This document shows positions 27,165-35,497 of a stretch of DNA of 64,000 bases, one piece after another. Origin of the DNA: UBA6627 sp965248675 (GTDB lineage Bacteria > Chloroflexota > Dehalococcoidia > UBA2979); contig CBDFJZ010000008.1 in the NCBI GenBank assembly GCA_965248675.1, forward strand, positions 744,001 to 808,000, read 5' to 3'. The notes under the pieces were generated by a model. It was given only the letters and a program-made list of their open reading frames with translations, did no database searches and had not been told where the DNA came from. Within the stretch, counting starts at the first letter, position 1. Each line of letters starts with the position of its first letter. A program made the position numbers and the translations under genes.

Positions 27165-28433
27165 ATGAAGTTCGGGCTGTTCTACGAGCTGCAACTCCCG
27201 AAGCCCTACGACTCCGACGACTGGGATCCGGAGGCCGAGCACCGCGTCTACCAGGAGGCGCTCGACCAGGTCGAGCTCGCCGACCAGCTGGGCTTCGACT
27301 ACGTGTTCGAGGTGGAGCACCATCACCTCGAGGAGTACGCGCACTCCTCGGCGCCCGAGGTCTTCCTGGCCGCCGCGAGCCAACGCACGAAGGAGATGCG
27401 GATCGGCCACGGGATCACGCTCACGCCGCCGCCCTACAACCACCCGGCTCGAGTGGCGGAGCGGATCGCCGCGCTCGACCTGGTCAGCAACGGCCGCGCC
27501 GAGTTCGGGACGGGCGAGTCGTCGTCGTGGAACGAGCTCGACGCCTACGGCATCCCCTGGGACGAGAAGAAGGCGATGTGGGAAGAGGGCACCCGCGCCG
27601 CGGTACGGATGATGACCGAGACGCCGTTCACCGGCATCGACGGCAACTACGTGCAGTTCCCGGAGCGGAACATCGTGCCAAAGCCGCTGCAGAAACCGCA
27701 CCCGCCGCTGTGGGTGGCCGGCGGCCGCCGGGAGACCGTGCTGACGGCGGCGCGCCTCGGGATGGGGTCGCTCGGCTTTTCGTTCGAGACCGCGGAGGAG
27801 GCGGAGGAGCGCGTCAACACCTACTGGCGGATCATGCGCGAGGAGTGCCGCCCGATCGGCGAGGCGGTGAACCCGGGCCTGATCGTGCTCAGCCAGTTCG
27901 CCTGCGCGCCAACCGAGGACGAGGCAACACGGCGGGCCGGGGACGGTGGCGCGTTCTTCAGCTTCGCGCTCAACCACTTCTACAGCCCGCTGAGCGGCCC
28001 CCACCATGCGCACGGTAAGACCAACATCTTCAAGGAGTTCCAGGACACGCCCGAGGAAGAGCGGATGGCGCGCATCCAGGCGCGCTCGCAGGATCAGCTC
28101 GCCGACCTCGTGCGGACGGAGACGGCCCTCGCCGAGCAGGAGCCGGAGAACGAGAACGCCCGGGCGCTCTGGCGCGCCGCGCGGGCTCGCGCCGCGGTGG
28201 GGACGCCGGGCCAGGTGCGGGGGTTCCTGAAGGGCTACGAAGATTCGCACCAGGATGTGATGCTGTTCATCGCCCAGAGCGGGTCACGCAAGCACGAGGA
28301 CATCATGGAGTCGATCGATCTATTCGGTCGCCAGGTCCTCCCGGAGTTCAAGGAGCGACACGAGACCGAGCACACGAAGTGGCGCGAGCACCAGCTCAGC
28401 CAGTTCCAGTTCGAGGTCAACTCGTCGATCTAG
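27165..28433 (+). CDS. Luciferase-like flavin monooxygenase (long form)
   Basis: 422-residue LLM-class flavoprotein. Start MKFGLFYELQLPKPYDSDDW, conserved EVEHHHLEEYAHSSAPEVFL, GHGITLTPPPYNHPARVAER, and ALDLVSNGRAEFGTGESSSW, then HPPLWVAGGRRETVLTAARL. Members of this family use reduced FMN from a partner reductase to oxygenate substrates. ATG 27165 has GGGAGGA upstream. The following gene starts four bases after its stop, so the two are co-translated. A homologue of similar length is at 38017-39279. Substrate not predictable. Confidence 0.88.
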   Translation: MKFGLFYELQLPKPYDSDDWDPEAEHRVYQEALDQVELADQLGFDYVFEVEHHHLEEYAHSSAPEVFLAAASQRTKEMRIGHGITLTPPPYNHPARVAERIAALDLVSNGRAEFGTGESSSWNELDAYGIPWDEKKAMWEEGTRAAVRMMTETPFTGIDGNYVQFPERNIVPKPLQKPHPPLWVAGGRRETVLTAARLGMGSLGFSFETAEEAEERVNTYWRIMREECRPIGEAVNPGLIVLSQFACAPTEDEATRRAGDGGAFFSFALNHFYSPLSGPHHAHGKTNIFKEFQDTPEEERMARIQARSQDQLADLVRTETALAEQEPENENARALWRAARARAAVGTPGQVRGFLKGYEDSHQDVMLFIAQSGSRKHEDIMESIDLFGRQVLPEFKERHETEHTKWREHQLSQFQFEVNSSI

Positions 28434-28437
28434 CGCC

Positions 28438-28854
28438 ATGGCATCGATCGCAACGTCCGACATCAAGCACGACGGGATCCGGGAGCTGATGGAGCGGTGC
28501 GCCTCGGCGATGGCCGAGGACCGCTTCGACGATGCGGTCCGAGCTGCGGCCGATGCGTATCTGCTTACGCTCGAAGACTTCCCGGCGGTCCGCGAGGTGC
28601 TGCAGACGGTGCTCGACAACGAGCAGGTGAGCGCTGGCCTGGCGGTGGGCAGCATCCGCAACGCGCCGCTGATGTGGCCGCGCTACGGCGCCAAGCTTCA
28701 CCTCGAGGGCGCCGCACCCGAGATCACCCTCGATCGCAAGCAGCTGAGCTTCGTCGAGGCCGTCAACTACCAGGAGTTCACGCTGGGGCTGATCCACAAC
28801 GTGGAGACCGGCAACTTCGCCGTCGACCCTTCGAAGATTCGCCCAGGCTTGTAG
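28438..28854 (+). CDS. Conserved-looking hypothetical protein, 138 aa
   Basis: Not recognised. It starts ATG 28438, directly after the monooxygenase stop (TAG CGCC ATG), and has normal high-GC codon use. The sequence is soluble and helix-rich at the N-terminus (IRELMERCASAMAEDRFDDA), with a beta-rich second half (LDRKQLSFVEAVNYQEFTLG). No signal peptide or metal motif. Tight spacing suggests a partner or accessory of the luciferase-like enzyme. Confidence 0.7.
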   Translation: MASIATSDIKHDGIRELMERCASAMAEDRFDDAVRAAADAYLLTLEDFPAVREVLQTVLDNEQVSAGLAVGSIRNAPLMWPRYGAKLHLEGAAPEITLDRKQLSFVEAVNYQEFTLGLIHNVETGNFAVDPSKIRPGL

Positions 28855-28884
28855 CTCCGCACCAAGCGAGCCTGGCCGGCGGCG

Positions 28885-29136
28885 ATCGAGCGGTTCACGA
28901 TCGAGTTACACCGCGGACGCGGTCGCCGATCTCAGCCGACGGATCAACCTGGCGCGCTGGCGCGCGGCCGCCCCGGCGAGGCGTGGGACGACGGCTCGGA
29001 TCTCGACTACCTCCGTGAGCTCGTCGCCTACTGGCGTAACGGCTTCGAGTGGCAGGCCCAGGTCGAGTGGCTGAACTCGTTCGACCACTACATGACGGAG
29101 ATGGACGGCTTCCCGATCCACCTCGTGCGTGGCGGC
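28885..29136 (+). pseudogene. Degraded epoxide hydrolase N-terminal domain
   Basis: Three frames piece together the EHN domain of alpha/beta-fold epoxide hydrolases: ERFTIE, then YTADAVADLSRRINLARW, then GEAWDDGSDLDYLRELVAYW and NGFEWQAQVEWLNSFDHYMT. The frame is lost near 28906 and again near 28970. The match stops at MDGFPIHLVRGG (about 29136), before the catalytic alpha/beta core, which is absent. It is therefore an N-terminal remnant with no possible activity. Confidence 0.75.
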
Positions 29137-29226
29137 GATATATATGCAGCGCGTCAGCCATTCCGCAAACGTTCTCGATCCCGGTTCGGAGCCGCGTCAT
29201 GTCGCCCCCTGCAAGACGGGGACGAA

Positions 29227-29442
29227 CTACTTCTCCGCCTCGGAATCGGCGATCGCGAGTAGCGAACCGGTTGGGCAGACCTCGATCACTCGTGCAGCGT
29301 CCTCCGCCGTCAGGATTCGGTCTGCTGCTCTCGGTTGGAGCAGCGGGTACCCGTCGTCGTCATCGGCGAAGAGATCGGCGTGCTCCAGGTAGCACATGCC
29401 CGTCCGGTTGCAGGTTTCGAGGTTGATTCGGATCCTCGGCAT
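29227..29442 (-). CDS. 3Fe-4S ferredoxin (P450 redox-partner type)
   Basis: 71-residue small ferredoxin starting MPRIRINLETCNRTGMCYLE. The cluster ligands are C11, C17 and the Cys of EVCPTG near residue 56. The position that would hold the second Cys of a CxxCxxC motif is Thr (CNRTGMC), giving a 3Fe-4S rather than 4Fe-4S cluster, as in actinobacterial-type P450 ferredoxins. ATG 29442 has AGGGGTG seven bases upstream. It is divergent from a LacI-type regulator and 1.6 kb from the cytochrome P450 at 31044, its likely partner. No ferredoxin reductase is seen. Confidence 0.88.
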   Translation of the reverse strand: MPRIRINLETCNRTGMCYLEHADLFADDDDGYPLLQPRAADRILTAEDAARVIEVCPTGSLLAIADSEAEK

Positions 29443-29446
29443 GGGT

Positions 29447-29460
29447 ATCACCCCTGTGAT
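29447..29460. promoter_or_regulatory. Palindrome ATCAC-N4-GTGAT in the ferredoxin leader
   Basis: Perfect five-base inverted repeat ATCACCCCTGTGAT, four bases upstream of the ferredoxin ATG and overlapping its ribosome site, between the ferredoxin and the divergent LacI-type gene. It may be an operator for that regulator; the half-site does not clearly match a known LacI consensus. Confidence 0.35.
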
Positions 29461-29526
29461 GCAATCAATGGCATGATCTAACAGGCGGGTGGGAACGTTG
29501 TCGAAGTGACGAGGCGGGAGGGGTCG

Positions 29527-30542
29527 ATGAAGGCCGACAGAGGACGTACTCCGACGCTCCACGACGTCGCGCGCCGCGCGGGCGTGTCAGTGAGCACGGC
29601 GTCCCGGGCGCTGAGCGATCGCCCGCACGTCTCGATCGCGCTCCGTCAGAGCGTGGTCGATGCCGCGGCGGCGCTCGGGTACCGGCCCAACGTCACCGCT
29701 CGCAGCCTCCGCACCTCGCGCTCGATGACCGTGGGCTTCGTCGCGCACTCGCTCCTCAGCCCCGGCCTCATCCGCGTCCTCAACGGGCTCACCGAAGCAC
29801 TCGAGGAAGCCGACTACACGCTGCTGGTCACGAACGCGCATGACAGCCAGGAGAGCTACCGCCGGCTGCTGCCACGGCTCTTTGATCGGCGTGTGGACGC
29901 GCTCTTCCTCGCAAACCCCGACCTGGCTGGCAACGAACTTTCGCTGTACCGGGAGGCCGGCATTCCGACGCTCGCGCTCGTCTCGCGTGGCCCCGGGTGC
30001 GACGACATTCCGCTAGTCAACGTTTCCTCGGAGTCAGCTTCTGCGGAGGCGGCCGCACGGATCGCGGCGCTGGGGCACCGCCGGGCCGCGCTTATGCTCT
30101 CCGCGATCTCGTTGCGGACCGATTTCGCTGCGACGCTGCGTCGCTCGCTAGAACGGAACGGCATCGGGCCGACCGTGTTCGAGGTCGAAGATGGCGACGT
30201 TGGGACTTCGGTCGAGCAGGTACTGGCCGCGCTCAAGCACGAAGGCGGGCCAACGCTTGCGTTCGCGACGGCTGAGCATGCGTTGGCGCTGCTCGGGGCC
30301 TGCAACCGCGCCGGCGTGCGGATCCCTGATGACCTCTCGATTTGCGCGATCACCGACCACGAATCGCTGACGCTCCCGAGCACCCCAGTCGCCGCTCTGG
30401 CGAGCGACACGGACGAACTTGGGCGTCGCGCAGCAGAATTATGTTCGGTTGGCTGGACGGGGCGGACCCACCGAACGTCACCTCGCTGGATATCTCGCAC
30501 TGGGTCGAACGCGAGTCGAACGGTTGGGCCCCGCGCCCGTAA
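29527..30542 (+). pseudogene. LacI/GalR-type transcription regulator with a C-terminal frameshift
   Basis: The N-terminal helix-turn-helix is complete (TLHDVARRAGVSVSTASRAL, then RPHVSIALRQSVVDAAAALG YRPN), followed by a periplasmic-binding-like effector domain (VGFVAHSLLSPGLIRVLNGL; TLALVSRGPGCDDIPLVNV). At about 30440 the frame shifts: ELGRRAAEL continues as MFGWLDGADPPNVTSLDISH in another frame, ending TAA 30542. One base is missing. Translated as is, the protein ends in unrelated Arg-rich sequence at 30597. ATG 29527 has GGGAGGGG upstream. It probably regulates the adjacent ferredoxin or the P450 locus. Confidence 0.75.
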
Positions 30543-30605
30543 CCGGCAGCTGACCCGCGGCGGCGTCGTTTGGCGCTGGCGTAGTGGCGCTGGGTGACTG
30601 GCAGC

Positions 30606-30979
30606 GTTTGCAACCGACATGGCCTCCTCGGGACAGTCGATGACCAGTCGCGCAGGCCGGGATCCGATCATCGACGCAGTCGGGATCGAGGGCGCTGCGG
30701 CGGCGTACGTCGGCGACTCCGACGAGAAGACGCCGACCGCATCGCCCGTGTACGCGGAGATGGCCAGGTTTCCCGCCGCTGTGCCTCAACGCCGGCGACG
30801 ACGAGATCCTGCTCGACGACACGCTGCGGGTCGCCGATCGCGCGGCCGCCGCCGGCGTGGACGTCACGCTACACGTCGAACCAGAGGCGTTCCACGTCTA
30901 CCCGTTCTTCGTGCCGGGCGCCCCCGGAGAGCCGGCCGCGATCGAGGCCATCGGCAGCTTCCTGCGGCGTCACGGATGA
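30606..30979 (+). pseudogene. C-terminal fragment of an HSL-family alpha/beta hydrolase (esterase)
   Basis: Pieces in two frames give ATDMASSGQSMTSRAGRDPI, then TASPVYAEMARFP and, after a shift near 30770, PLCLNAGDDEILLDDTLRVA and EAFHVYPFF with the catalytic Asp and His. The N-terminal half with HGGG and the nucleophile Ser is absent, so the gene is truncated as well as frameshifted. It ends at TGA 30979. Part of a decayed stretch that runs from 28885 to this point. Confidence 0.7.
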
Positions 30980-30996
30980 GTGGGGCGCGCCGCCCG

Positions 30997-31002
30997 TACG
31001 AT
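30997..31002 (+). promoter_or_regulatory. Candidate -10 element TACGAT of the P450 gene
   Basis: TACGAT 42 bases before ATG 31044, just after the hydrolase fragment. It fits the TA(N3)T pattern; no -35 visible. Confidence 0.35.
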
Positions 31003-31043
31003 GAACGAGGAGCGGATTCTGTCCGCAGCGAGGGAGCATCGCG

Positions 31044-32276
31044 ATGACCGCACGAACCGACGTCGGCTTCGACATCTTCGACCCCGCTGCGATCGCGCGG
31101 CCGCACCAGTTCTACGAGCGCCTGCGGGCGGAAGCGCCAGTCGCCTGGTCGAACCAGATGAAGGCCTGGCTGCTCACGCGCTACGAGGACGTTCGCACCG
31201 TGCTTCGCGATCCGGAGCACTTCTCCAGCCTGCGTCCCTCGCAGGGTGGCACGCAGATGAGCGGCCGCCCGGATATGTACCGCGAGGACGTCGCGCCCGC
31301 GGGCACGCTGACGATGCTGGGCGCGGACCCGCCGGACCACACGCGGTTGCGTCGCTTGCTCGACCGGGACTTCACGCCCTCCAAGATCCGTGCCCTGGAA
31401 TTACATGTCCAGGAGATCACCGATCGGCTGCTCAAGGACGCGGCACAGCAGGACGAGTTTGATGTCGCGGAGGATCTCGCGGTCACGCTGCCCGTGACGG
31501 TGATCGCCGAGCTGATCGGGATTCCGCCCGCTCTGGGCGACCAGTTCAAGCGCTGGTCGGATGCCGCCACCGAGCCGTTCCGCCCAGACAGCACCGACGA
31601 AGAGATCGTCGAGCGCAACCGGGAGATCGTCGCGTTCCGCGAGTACCTCCAGGCGCAGATCGAGGACCGTCACGCGAATCCGTCCGAGGACTTCATTGGA
31701 CGGCTCGTCTCGGCCCACGACGAGGAGAGCAAGCTCACCGACGCTGAGGTGCTGTCATCGGTCAACCTGCTCCTGCTCGCCGGCAACGAGACGACGACCA
31801 ACCTGATCTCCAACGCGACGCTCGCGATGACGAAGTTCCCCGACCAACAGCAAGCGTTGCGGGACAACCCGGACCTGATCGAGGTCGCGATCGAGGAGTT
31901 CCTGCGCTACGACGGTTCCGTCCAATACACCTCGCGCGTCGCGCAGGCGCCGGCGGAGTTCCAGGGTCAAGCGATCAAGGAGGGCGACAACCTGATCGTG
32001 GTCCTCGCCTCGGCGAACCGCGATGAGGAGGTCTTCCCGAACCCGAACACGCTCGACTTCTCACGCGAGAAGCAGCGCCACGTTGGGTTCGGCGACTGGA
32101 TTCACATCTGTCTCGGGCAACACCTCGCCCGCCTGGAGACGAAGTGCGCGCTGCTCTCGTTGTTGCGCGAGTTCCCCGACTTCGAGCTGGCAATCCCGGA
32201 GGAGGAGATCCCCTACCGCGCGAACTTCAACCTGCGCGGACCGAAGTACCTGCCGATTCGCCGCCAGACGTGGTAG
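31044..32276 (+). CDS. Cytochrome P450 with unusual heme-loop residue
   Basis: Bacterial class I P450, 410 residues, soluble. The I-helix oxygen-activation motif is LLLLAGNETTTN, the K-helix ExxR is EEFLR, and the heme loop is FGDWIHICLG with ligand Cys356. In this loop the normally conserved Gly four residues before Cys is Trp352 (FxxW instead of FxxG). The rest, including HLARLE after the Cys, is normal. ATG 31044 has GGGAG upstream. The ferredoxin at 29227-29442 is the obvious electron donor. It may hydroxylate a terpenoid- or alkyl-type substrate before CoA activation, but the substrate is unknown. Confidence 0.93.
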   Translation: MTARTDVGFDIFDPAAIARPHQFYERLRAEAPVAWSNQMKAWLLTRYEDVRTVLRDPEHFSSLRPSQGGTQMSGRPDMYREDVAPAGTLTMLGADPPDHTRLRRLLDRDFTPSKIRALELHVQEITDRLLKDAAQQDEFDVAEDLAVTLPVTVIAELIGIPPALGDQFKRWSDAATEPFRPDSTDEEIVERNREIVAFREYLQAQIEDRHANPSEDFIGRLVSAHDEESKLTDAEVLSSVNLLLLAGNETTTNLISNATLAMTKFPDQQQALRDNPDLIEVAIEEFLRYDGSVQYTSRVAQAPAEFQGQAIKEGDNLIVVLASANRDEEVFPNPNTLDFSREKQRHVGFGDWIHICLGQHLARLETKCALLSLLREFPDFELAIPEEEIPYRANFNLRGPKYLPIRRQTW

Positions 32277-32354
32277 GCGCGCCGGTCGCGGCGGGCCCGC
32301 CGGAGGCGAAACGGCGCCTTCCTCGATGGCGGCGGTCGCCCTCAGGCGCGTGCG

Positions 32355-33782
32355 CTACCAGGTGTCAATCGGGTGCTTCTTCTCCGGGCGATCGAGGTTG
32401 CGCCTCAAGTGGCGCAGCACCCGAATGATGCGATCGCGGGTCTCGGCAGGCGCCACGACGTTGTCGAACGCGTTGTGGTTGTGGACGGCGGCGAACCCGT
32501 CCGGCCGCCCGACTTCCGCGATCGGCCAGGCCAGGCAGAGCGCCGGGACGCTGCGCGCGTTGAGCGAGCCGGCCATGACGGCCGGACCGAGGCCGCGCCC
32601 CCGCCGGACCAGCACGCTGAAGAGCGGCACGCTGCGGTGCTGGTGCGCGACGAAGGGGCGGGTGTGCCAGCGGGTGATTCCGGGCTCGGTCGCGATGTCT
32701 TCATTCTTGTCGCCCCAGCTCGCGACGCAACCGGGCGTGTCGATCAGCGAGATGATCGGGAATTCGTAGGCGTCGCACAGCTCGACGAAGCGCCCGACTT
32801 TGGTCGCCGCGTTCTCGTCGATCGCGCCGTCATCAACCAGCGGTTGATTGGCGAGGATGCCGACGGACCGGCCGTCCATCCGTGCGAGCACGGTGATCAG
32901 CGAGGTGGCGAAGCTCGGTCGCAGCTCGAAGACGCTGCCGACGTCGGCGAGGGCCTCGATCACCGCGCGCATGTCGTAAGGGCCCTCGTCCGGGACGAGC
33001 GCGTTGATCTCGGCCGCGCTCGGCGACGGCGAGCCTGACGGGCGGTCCTCGTAGTAGGCGAGGTACTGGCGAGCCGCGCTGATCGCCTCGGCTTCGTCGG
33101 CGACGAGCAGGTCGATGCCACCGCGGGTCTCGTGCATCTCGACGCCGGCGAGCTCGTTCGGGGTCAGCCGTTTGCCGAGCGCGGCCTCGACCATCGGCGG
33201 TCCGCCCATGCCGATCGAGGACCCCCGCGTTCCGATCAGGAAGTCCGCGAAACCGGCCAGGCTCGCATGACCAGCGAACGACGGACCGGAGACGATCGCA
33301 ATCGTCGGCACCAGGCCGGACAGCTCGGCCACGCCGTCGATGATGCTGAAGCGACCGATGCCGCCGTTGATCTCGATGTGATCCATCCCTGAGCGCGGAT
33401 GCCGGGCGCGGCTGCCACCGCCGTCGACGAAGAACACCAGCGGCCAGCGGTGCTCGACCGCGAGCGCGAACAGCCGGCCGAGGCGCCCGGCGCCGTAGCC
33501 GCCGCCGTGATCGGTGAAGTCGGTGGAGGAGGCGATCACCGTCTGGCCGCCGATCGTGCCAATGACGTCGACGCCCCCAGCTTCCGCGATCCACTGACCG
33601 CCCTCGGTCTGGGCGGCGATCGCGCCGTATTCGACGGCGGAGTCTGGATCGAGCAGCGCGTCGAGGCGCTCGCGTGCGCTCAGCTTGCCCCCGGCACGGA
33701 CGCGCGCCAGGGCATCGGGGCGCGCGGAGTCCAGCTGCGCCCCGCGGGCGGCCAGCATCGCGTCGATCAGCTTCTGGTCCAC
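32355..33782 (-). CDS. Acyl-CoA carboxyltransferase, 475 aa
   Basis: Shorter PccB-superfamily carboxyltransferase. N-half: GKLSARERLDALLDPDSAVE, VIASSTDFTDHGGGYG and VFFVDGGGSRARHP. C-half: ANQPLVDDGAIDENAATKVG, LIDTPGCVASWG, GLGPAVMAGSLN and the basic end PEKKHPIDTW, a form of the KKH tail of carboxyltransferases. Start is GTG 33782 with GGAG upstream. It lies 50 bases after another carboxyltransferase of the same subfamily, so the two may form a heteromeric enzyme, like AccA/AccD-type unequal pairs. The tail and pairing are seen; the heteromer is inference. Confidence 0.9.
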   Translation of the reverse strand: MDQKLIDAMLAARGAQLDSARPDALARVRAGGKLSARERLDALLDPDSAVEYGAIAAQTEGGQWIAEAGGVDVIGTIGGQTVIASSTDFTDHGGGYGAGRLGRLFALAVEHRWPLVFFVDGGGSRARHPRSGMDHIEINGGIGRFSIIDGVAELSGLVPTIAIVSGPSFAGHASLAGFADFLIGTRGSSIGMGGPPMVEAALGKRLTPNELAGVEMHETRGGIDLLVADEAEAISAARQYLAYYEDRPSGSPSPSAAEINALVPDEGPYDMRAVIEALADVGSVFELRPSFATSLITVLARMDGRSVGILANQPLVDDGAIDENAATKVGRFVELCDAYEFPIISLIDTPGCVASWGDKNEDIATEPGITRWHTRPFVAHQHRSVPLFSVLVRRGRGLGPAVMAGSLNARSVPALCLAWPIAEVGRPDGFAAVHNHNAFDNVVAPAETRDRIIRVLRHLRRNLDRPEKKHPIDTW

Positions 33783-33832
33783 CGGTGCTCCGTCCTCGGT
33801 TCGATCACCGCGGGTTGATCGGCCCGGCCTGA

Positions 33833-35347
33833 TCAGCGCGGGTCAATCGGATGCTTCTTCCTCGAGGCCAGCGCGCGCGGGACACGCTCGATCATGGTGC
33901 GGATGCGCTCCCGGGTCTCGAGCGGGTCGACGATGTCGTCGAAGGAGAAGGATCGCCCAGCGCGCAGACCGGAGGCCGCCTCGCGCCGCTGATCCGCATA
34001 CTCGTTGCGGATGCGGAAGGCCTCCTCGCGGCTCTCGGCGGCGTGGATCTCTTTGCGCTTCACCAGGTAGGCGGCGCCCTCGAGCGACATGCCGCCGGAC
34101 TCGACGGATGGCCACGCGAGCCGCAGATCGGGGACCACGCGGCTGGCGCCGAACCCGGACATCGCGCTCGGACCGAGACCGTACGCCTTGCGCAACTGCA
34201 CCGAGTACAGCGGGACGGTGCGGTGGTGGAGCGCGGCAAGCGGACGCGCGTGGTGCCTCGCCATTCCGTCGCGCTCCGCCTGCGGCCCGACCATGTATCC
34301 GGGGTTGTCGACGAACGAGATCAGCGGGAACTCGTGCGCGTCGCACAGTTCGACGAAGCGCGCGGCCTTGTCGGCCGCATCCGAGTCGATCGCGCCCGCG
34401 ACCGAGGAAGCGGGCTGGTTGGCGAAGATCCCGACCGTGCGACCGCCGAGGCGCGCCAGCACGGTCAGCATCGCGCGCCCCCAGCCGGGGCTCAGCTCGA
34501 TGGTGCTGTCGGCGTCCGCGAACGCCTCGATCACGTTGCGCATGTCGTACGGCCGTCGTCGATCGTCGGGGATGAACGAGCGCAGCTGATCGTGCGTGGG
34601 GGACGCTTCGCCGCTCGGGAACTCCTGCAGGAAGAAGCCGAGGTAGCGCCTCGTCGCGACGATCGCGGCTGACTCGTCATCAACGACAAGGTGAACGTCG
34701 CCGCGGGCGGCGTAGTCCGTGACCGAGCGAACGATCGGGTCGCCCTCGGCGCCGGACGGTCCCCACGATCCGAACTCGGAGGCAGCCGTGGCGACGACGA
34801 AGTCGGAGAGCATCGCGATCCCGGCGTGACCGTCGATCGACCGGCCGCTGACGATCGCGACGGTGGGCGCCCAGCCCGACAGCTCGGCGAGACCGTCGTA
34901 GAGGTCCCAGCGCACACCCGTGGAGGCGACGATCGGCGGCGGCCGGAGCGGCTCATCGCGCCGCGCGCCGTCGCCGTCGACGAAGCAGACGAACGGCCAG
35001 CGGTGCGTGTTCGCGAGGTAGATCAGACGCGCGAGCTTCCGCTGGTTGCGGGCGCTCTGCGTGCCGTGGTGCACGCTCTGGTCGTACGAGGCGGCGACGA
35101 CGGGCTCTCCGTGGATCAGCCCGGAGCCGGCAACCAGGCCGTCGGCGGGCGAGGCGTCATCGACCTCGGAAGTCTCCCCCGCCAGCGCGCCGTACTCGAC
35201 GAAGCTCTCCGGGTCGAGCAGCGTGGACATGCGCTCGCGAGCGGTGAGACGACCAGCGGCATGGGCAGCCGCGACCATCTCGGGGCGCGCGGCATCCAGC
35301 GATTGCGCGCGCGCGTCGCGGATCTGTTCGATCAGCTTGTCTTCCAG
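33833..35347 (-). CDS. Acyl-CoA carboxyltransferase, about 504 aa, probable CTG start
   Basis: Homologue and likely partner of 32355-33782: HAAGRLTARERMSTLLDPES, ICFVDGDGARRDEPL-type first loop, FVDNPGYMVGPQAERDG, GLGPSAMSGFGASR, and basic tail SRKKHPIDPR. The first ATG is at 35278, but 23 further residues (LEDKLIEQIRDARAQSLDAA and on) align with the N-terminus of the sister gene. These open with CTG 35347, preceded by AGGGG. No in-frame ATG, GTG or TTG lies further upstream. The start is therefore CTG at 35347, or the gene uses the short ATG form. It follows the double-domain CoA transferase on the same strand. Confidence 0.85.
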   Translation of the reverse strand: MEDKLIEQIRDARAQSLDAARPEMVAAAHAAGRLTARERMSTLLDPESFVEYGALAGETSEVDDASPADGLVAGSGLIHGEPVVAASYDQSVHHGTQSARNQRKLARLIYLANTHRWPFVCFVDGDGARRDEPLRPPPIVASTGVRWDLYDGLAELSGWAPTVAIVSGRSIDGHAGIAMLSDFVVATAASEFGSWGPSGAEGDPIVRSVTDYAARGDVHLVVDDESAAIVATRRYLGFFLQEFPSGEASPTHDQLRSFIPDDRRRPYDMRNVIEAFADADSTIELSPGWGRAMLTVLARLGGRTVGIFANQPASSVAGAIDSDAADKAARFVELCDAHEFPLISFVDNPGYMVGPQAERDGMARHHARPLAALHHRTVPLYSVQLRKAYGLGPSAMSGFGASRVVPDLRLAWPSVESGGMSLEGAAYLVKRKEIHAAESREEAFRIRNEYADQRREAASGLRAGRSFSFDDIVDPLETRERIRTMIERVPRALASRKKHPIDPR

Positions 35348-35468
35348 GATCGGACCCCTCGCCGCCGCGCCTCGATGTCAGCGAAACCAGTCGGCCACGG
35401 CCACCGACGGGCGCCACCGGCCGGCTATGCGGCTTGCGTCGGACTCACCTCGAGCCGCTGTCACTATA

Positions 35469-35485
35469 GGTGGCGTGATGCCACC
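35469..35485 (-). terminator. Hairpin after the double-domain CoA transferase, with a -10-like TATAGT
   Basis: GGTGGC/GCCACC stem around five bases, 13-29 bases past the stop at 35498 on the minus strand. TATAGT (minus, 35468-35463) follows at once. This could be a weak terminator plus a secondary promoter for the carboxyltransferases, or merely incidental. Confidence 0.35.
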
Positions 35486-35497
35486 GATACGGCCCGG

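Noticed and set aside
30619..31047. A separate 142-residue gene before the P450
   Set aside because: The frame mixes esterase sequence with out-of-frame read-through; the hydrolase similarity continues in another frame, so it is a fragment.
32289..32302. 14-base perfect palindrome between the convergent P450 and carboxyltransferase genes as a terminator
   Set aside because: CGGCGGGCCCGCCG has no loop and no T-run; GC palindromes of this size are common by chance in such DNA.
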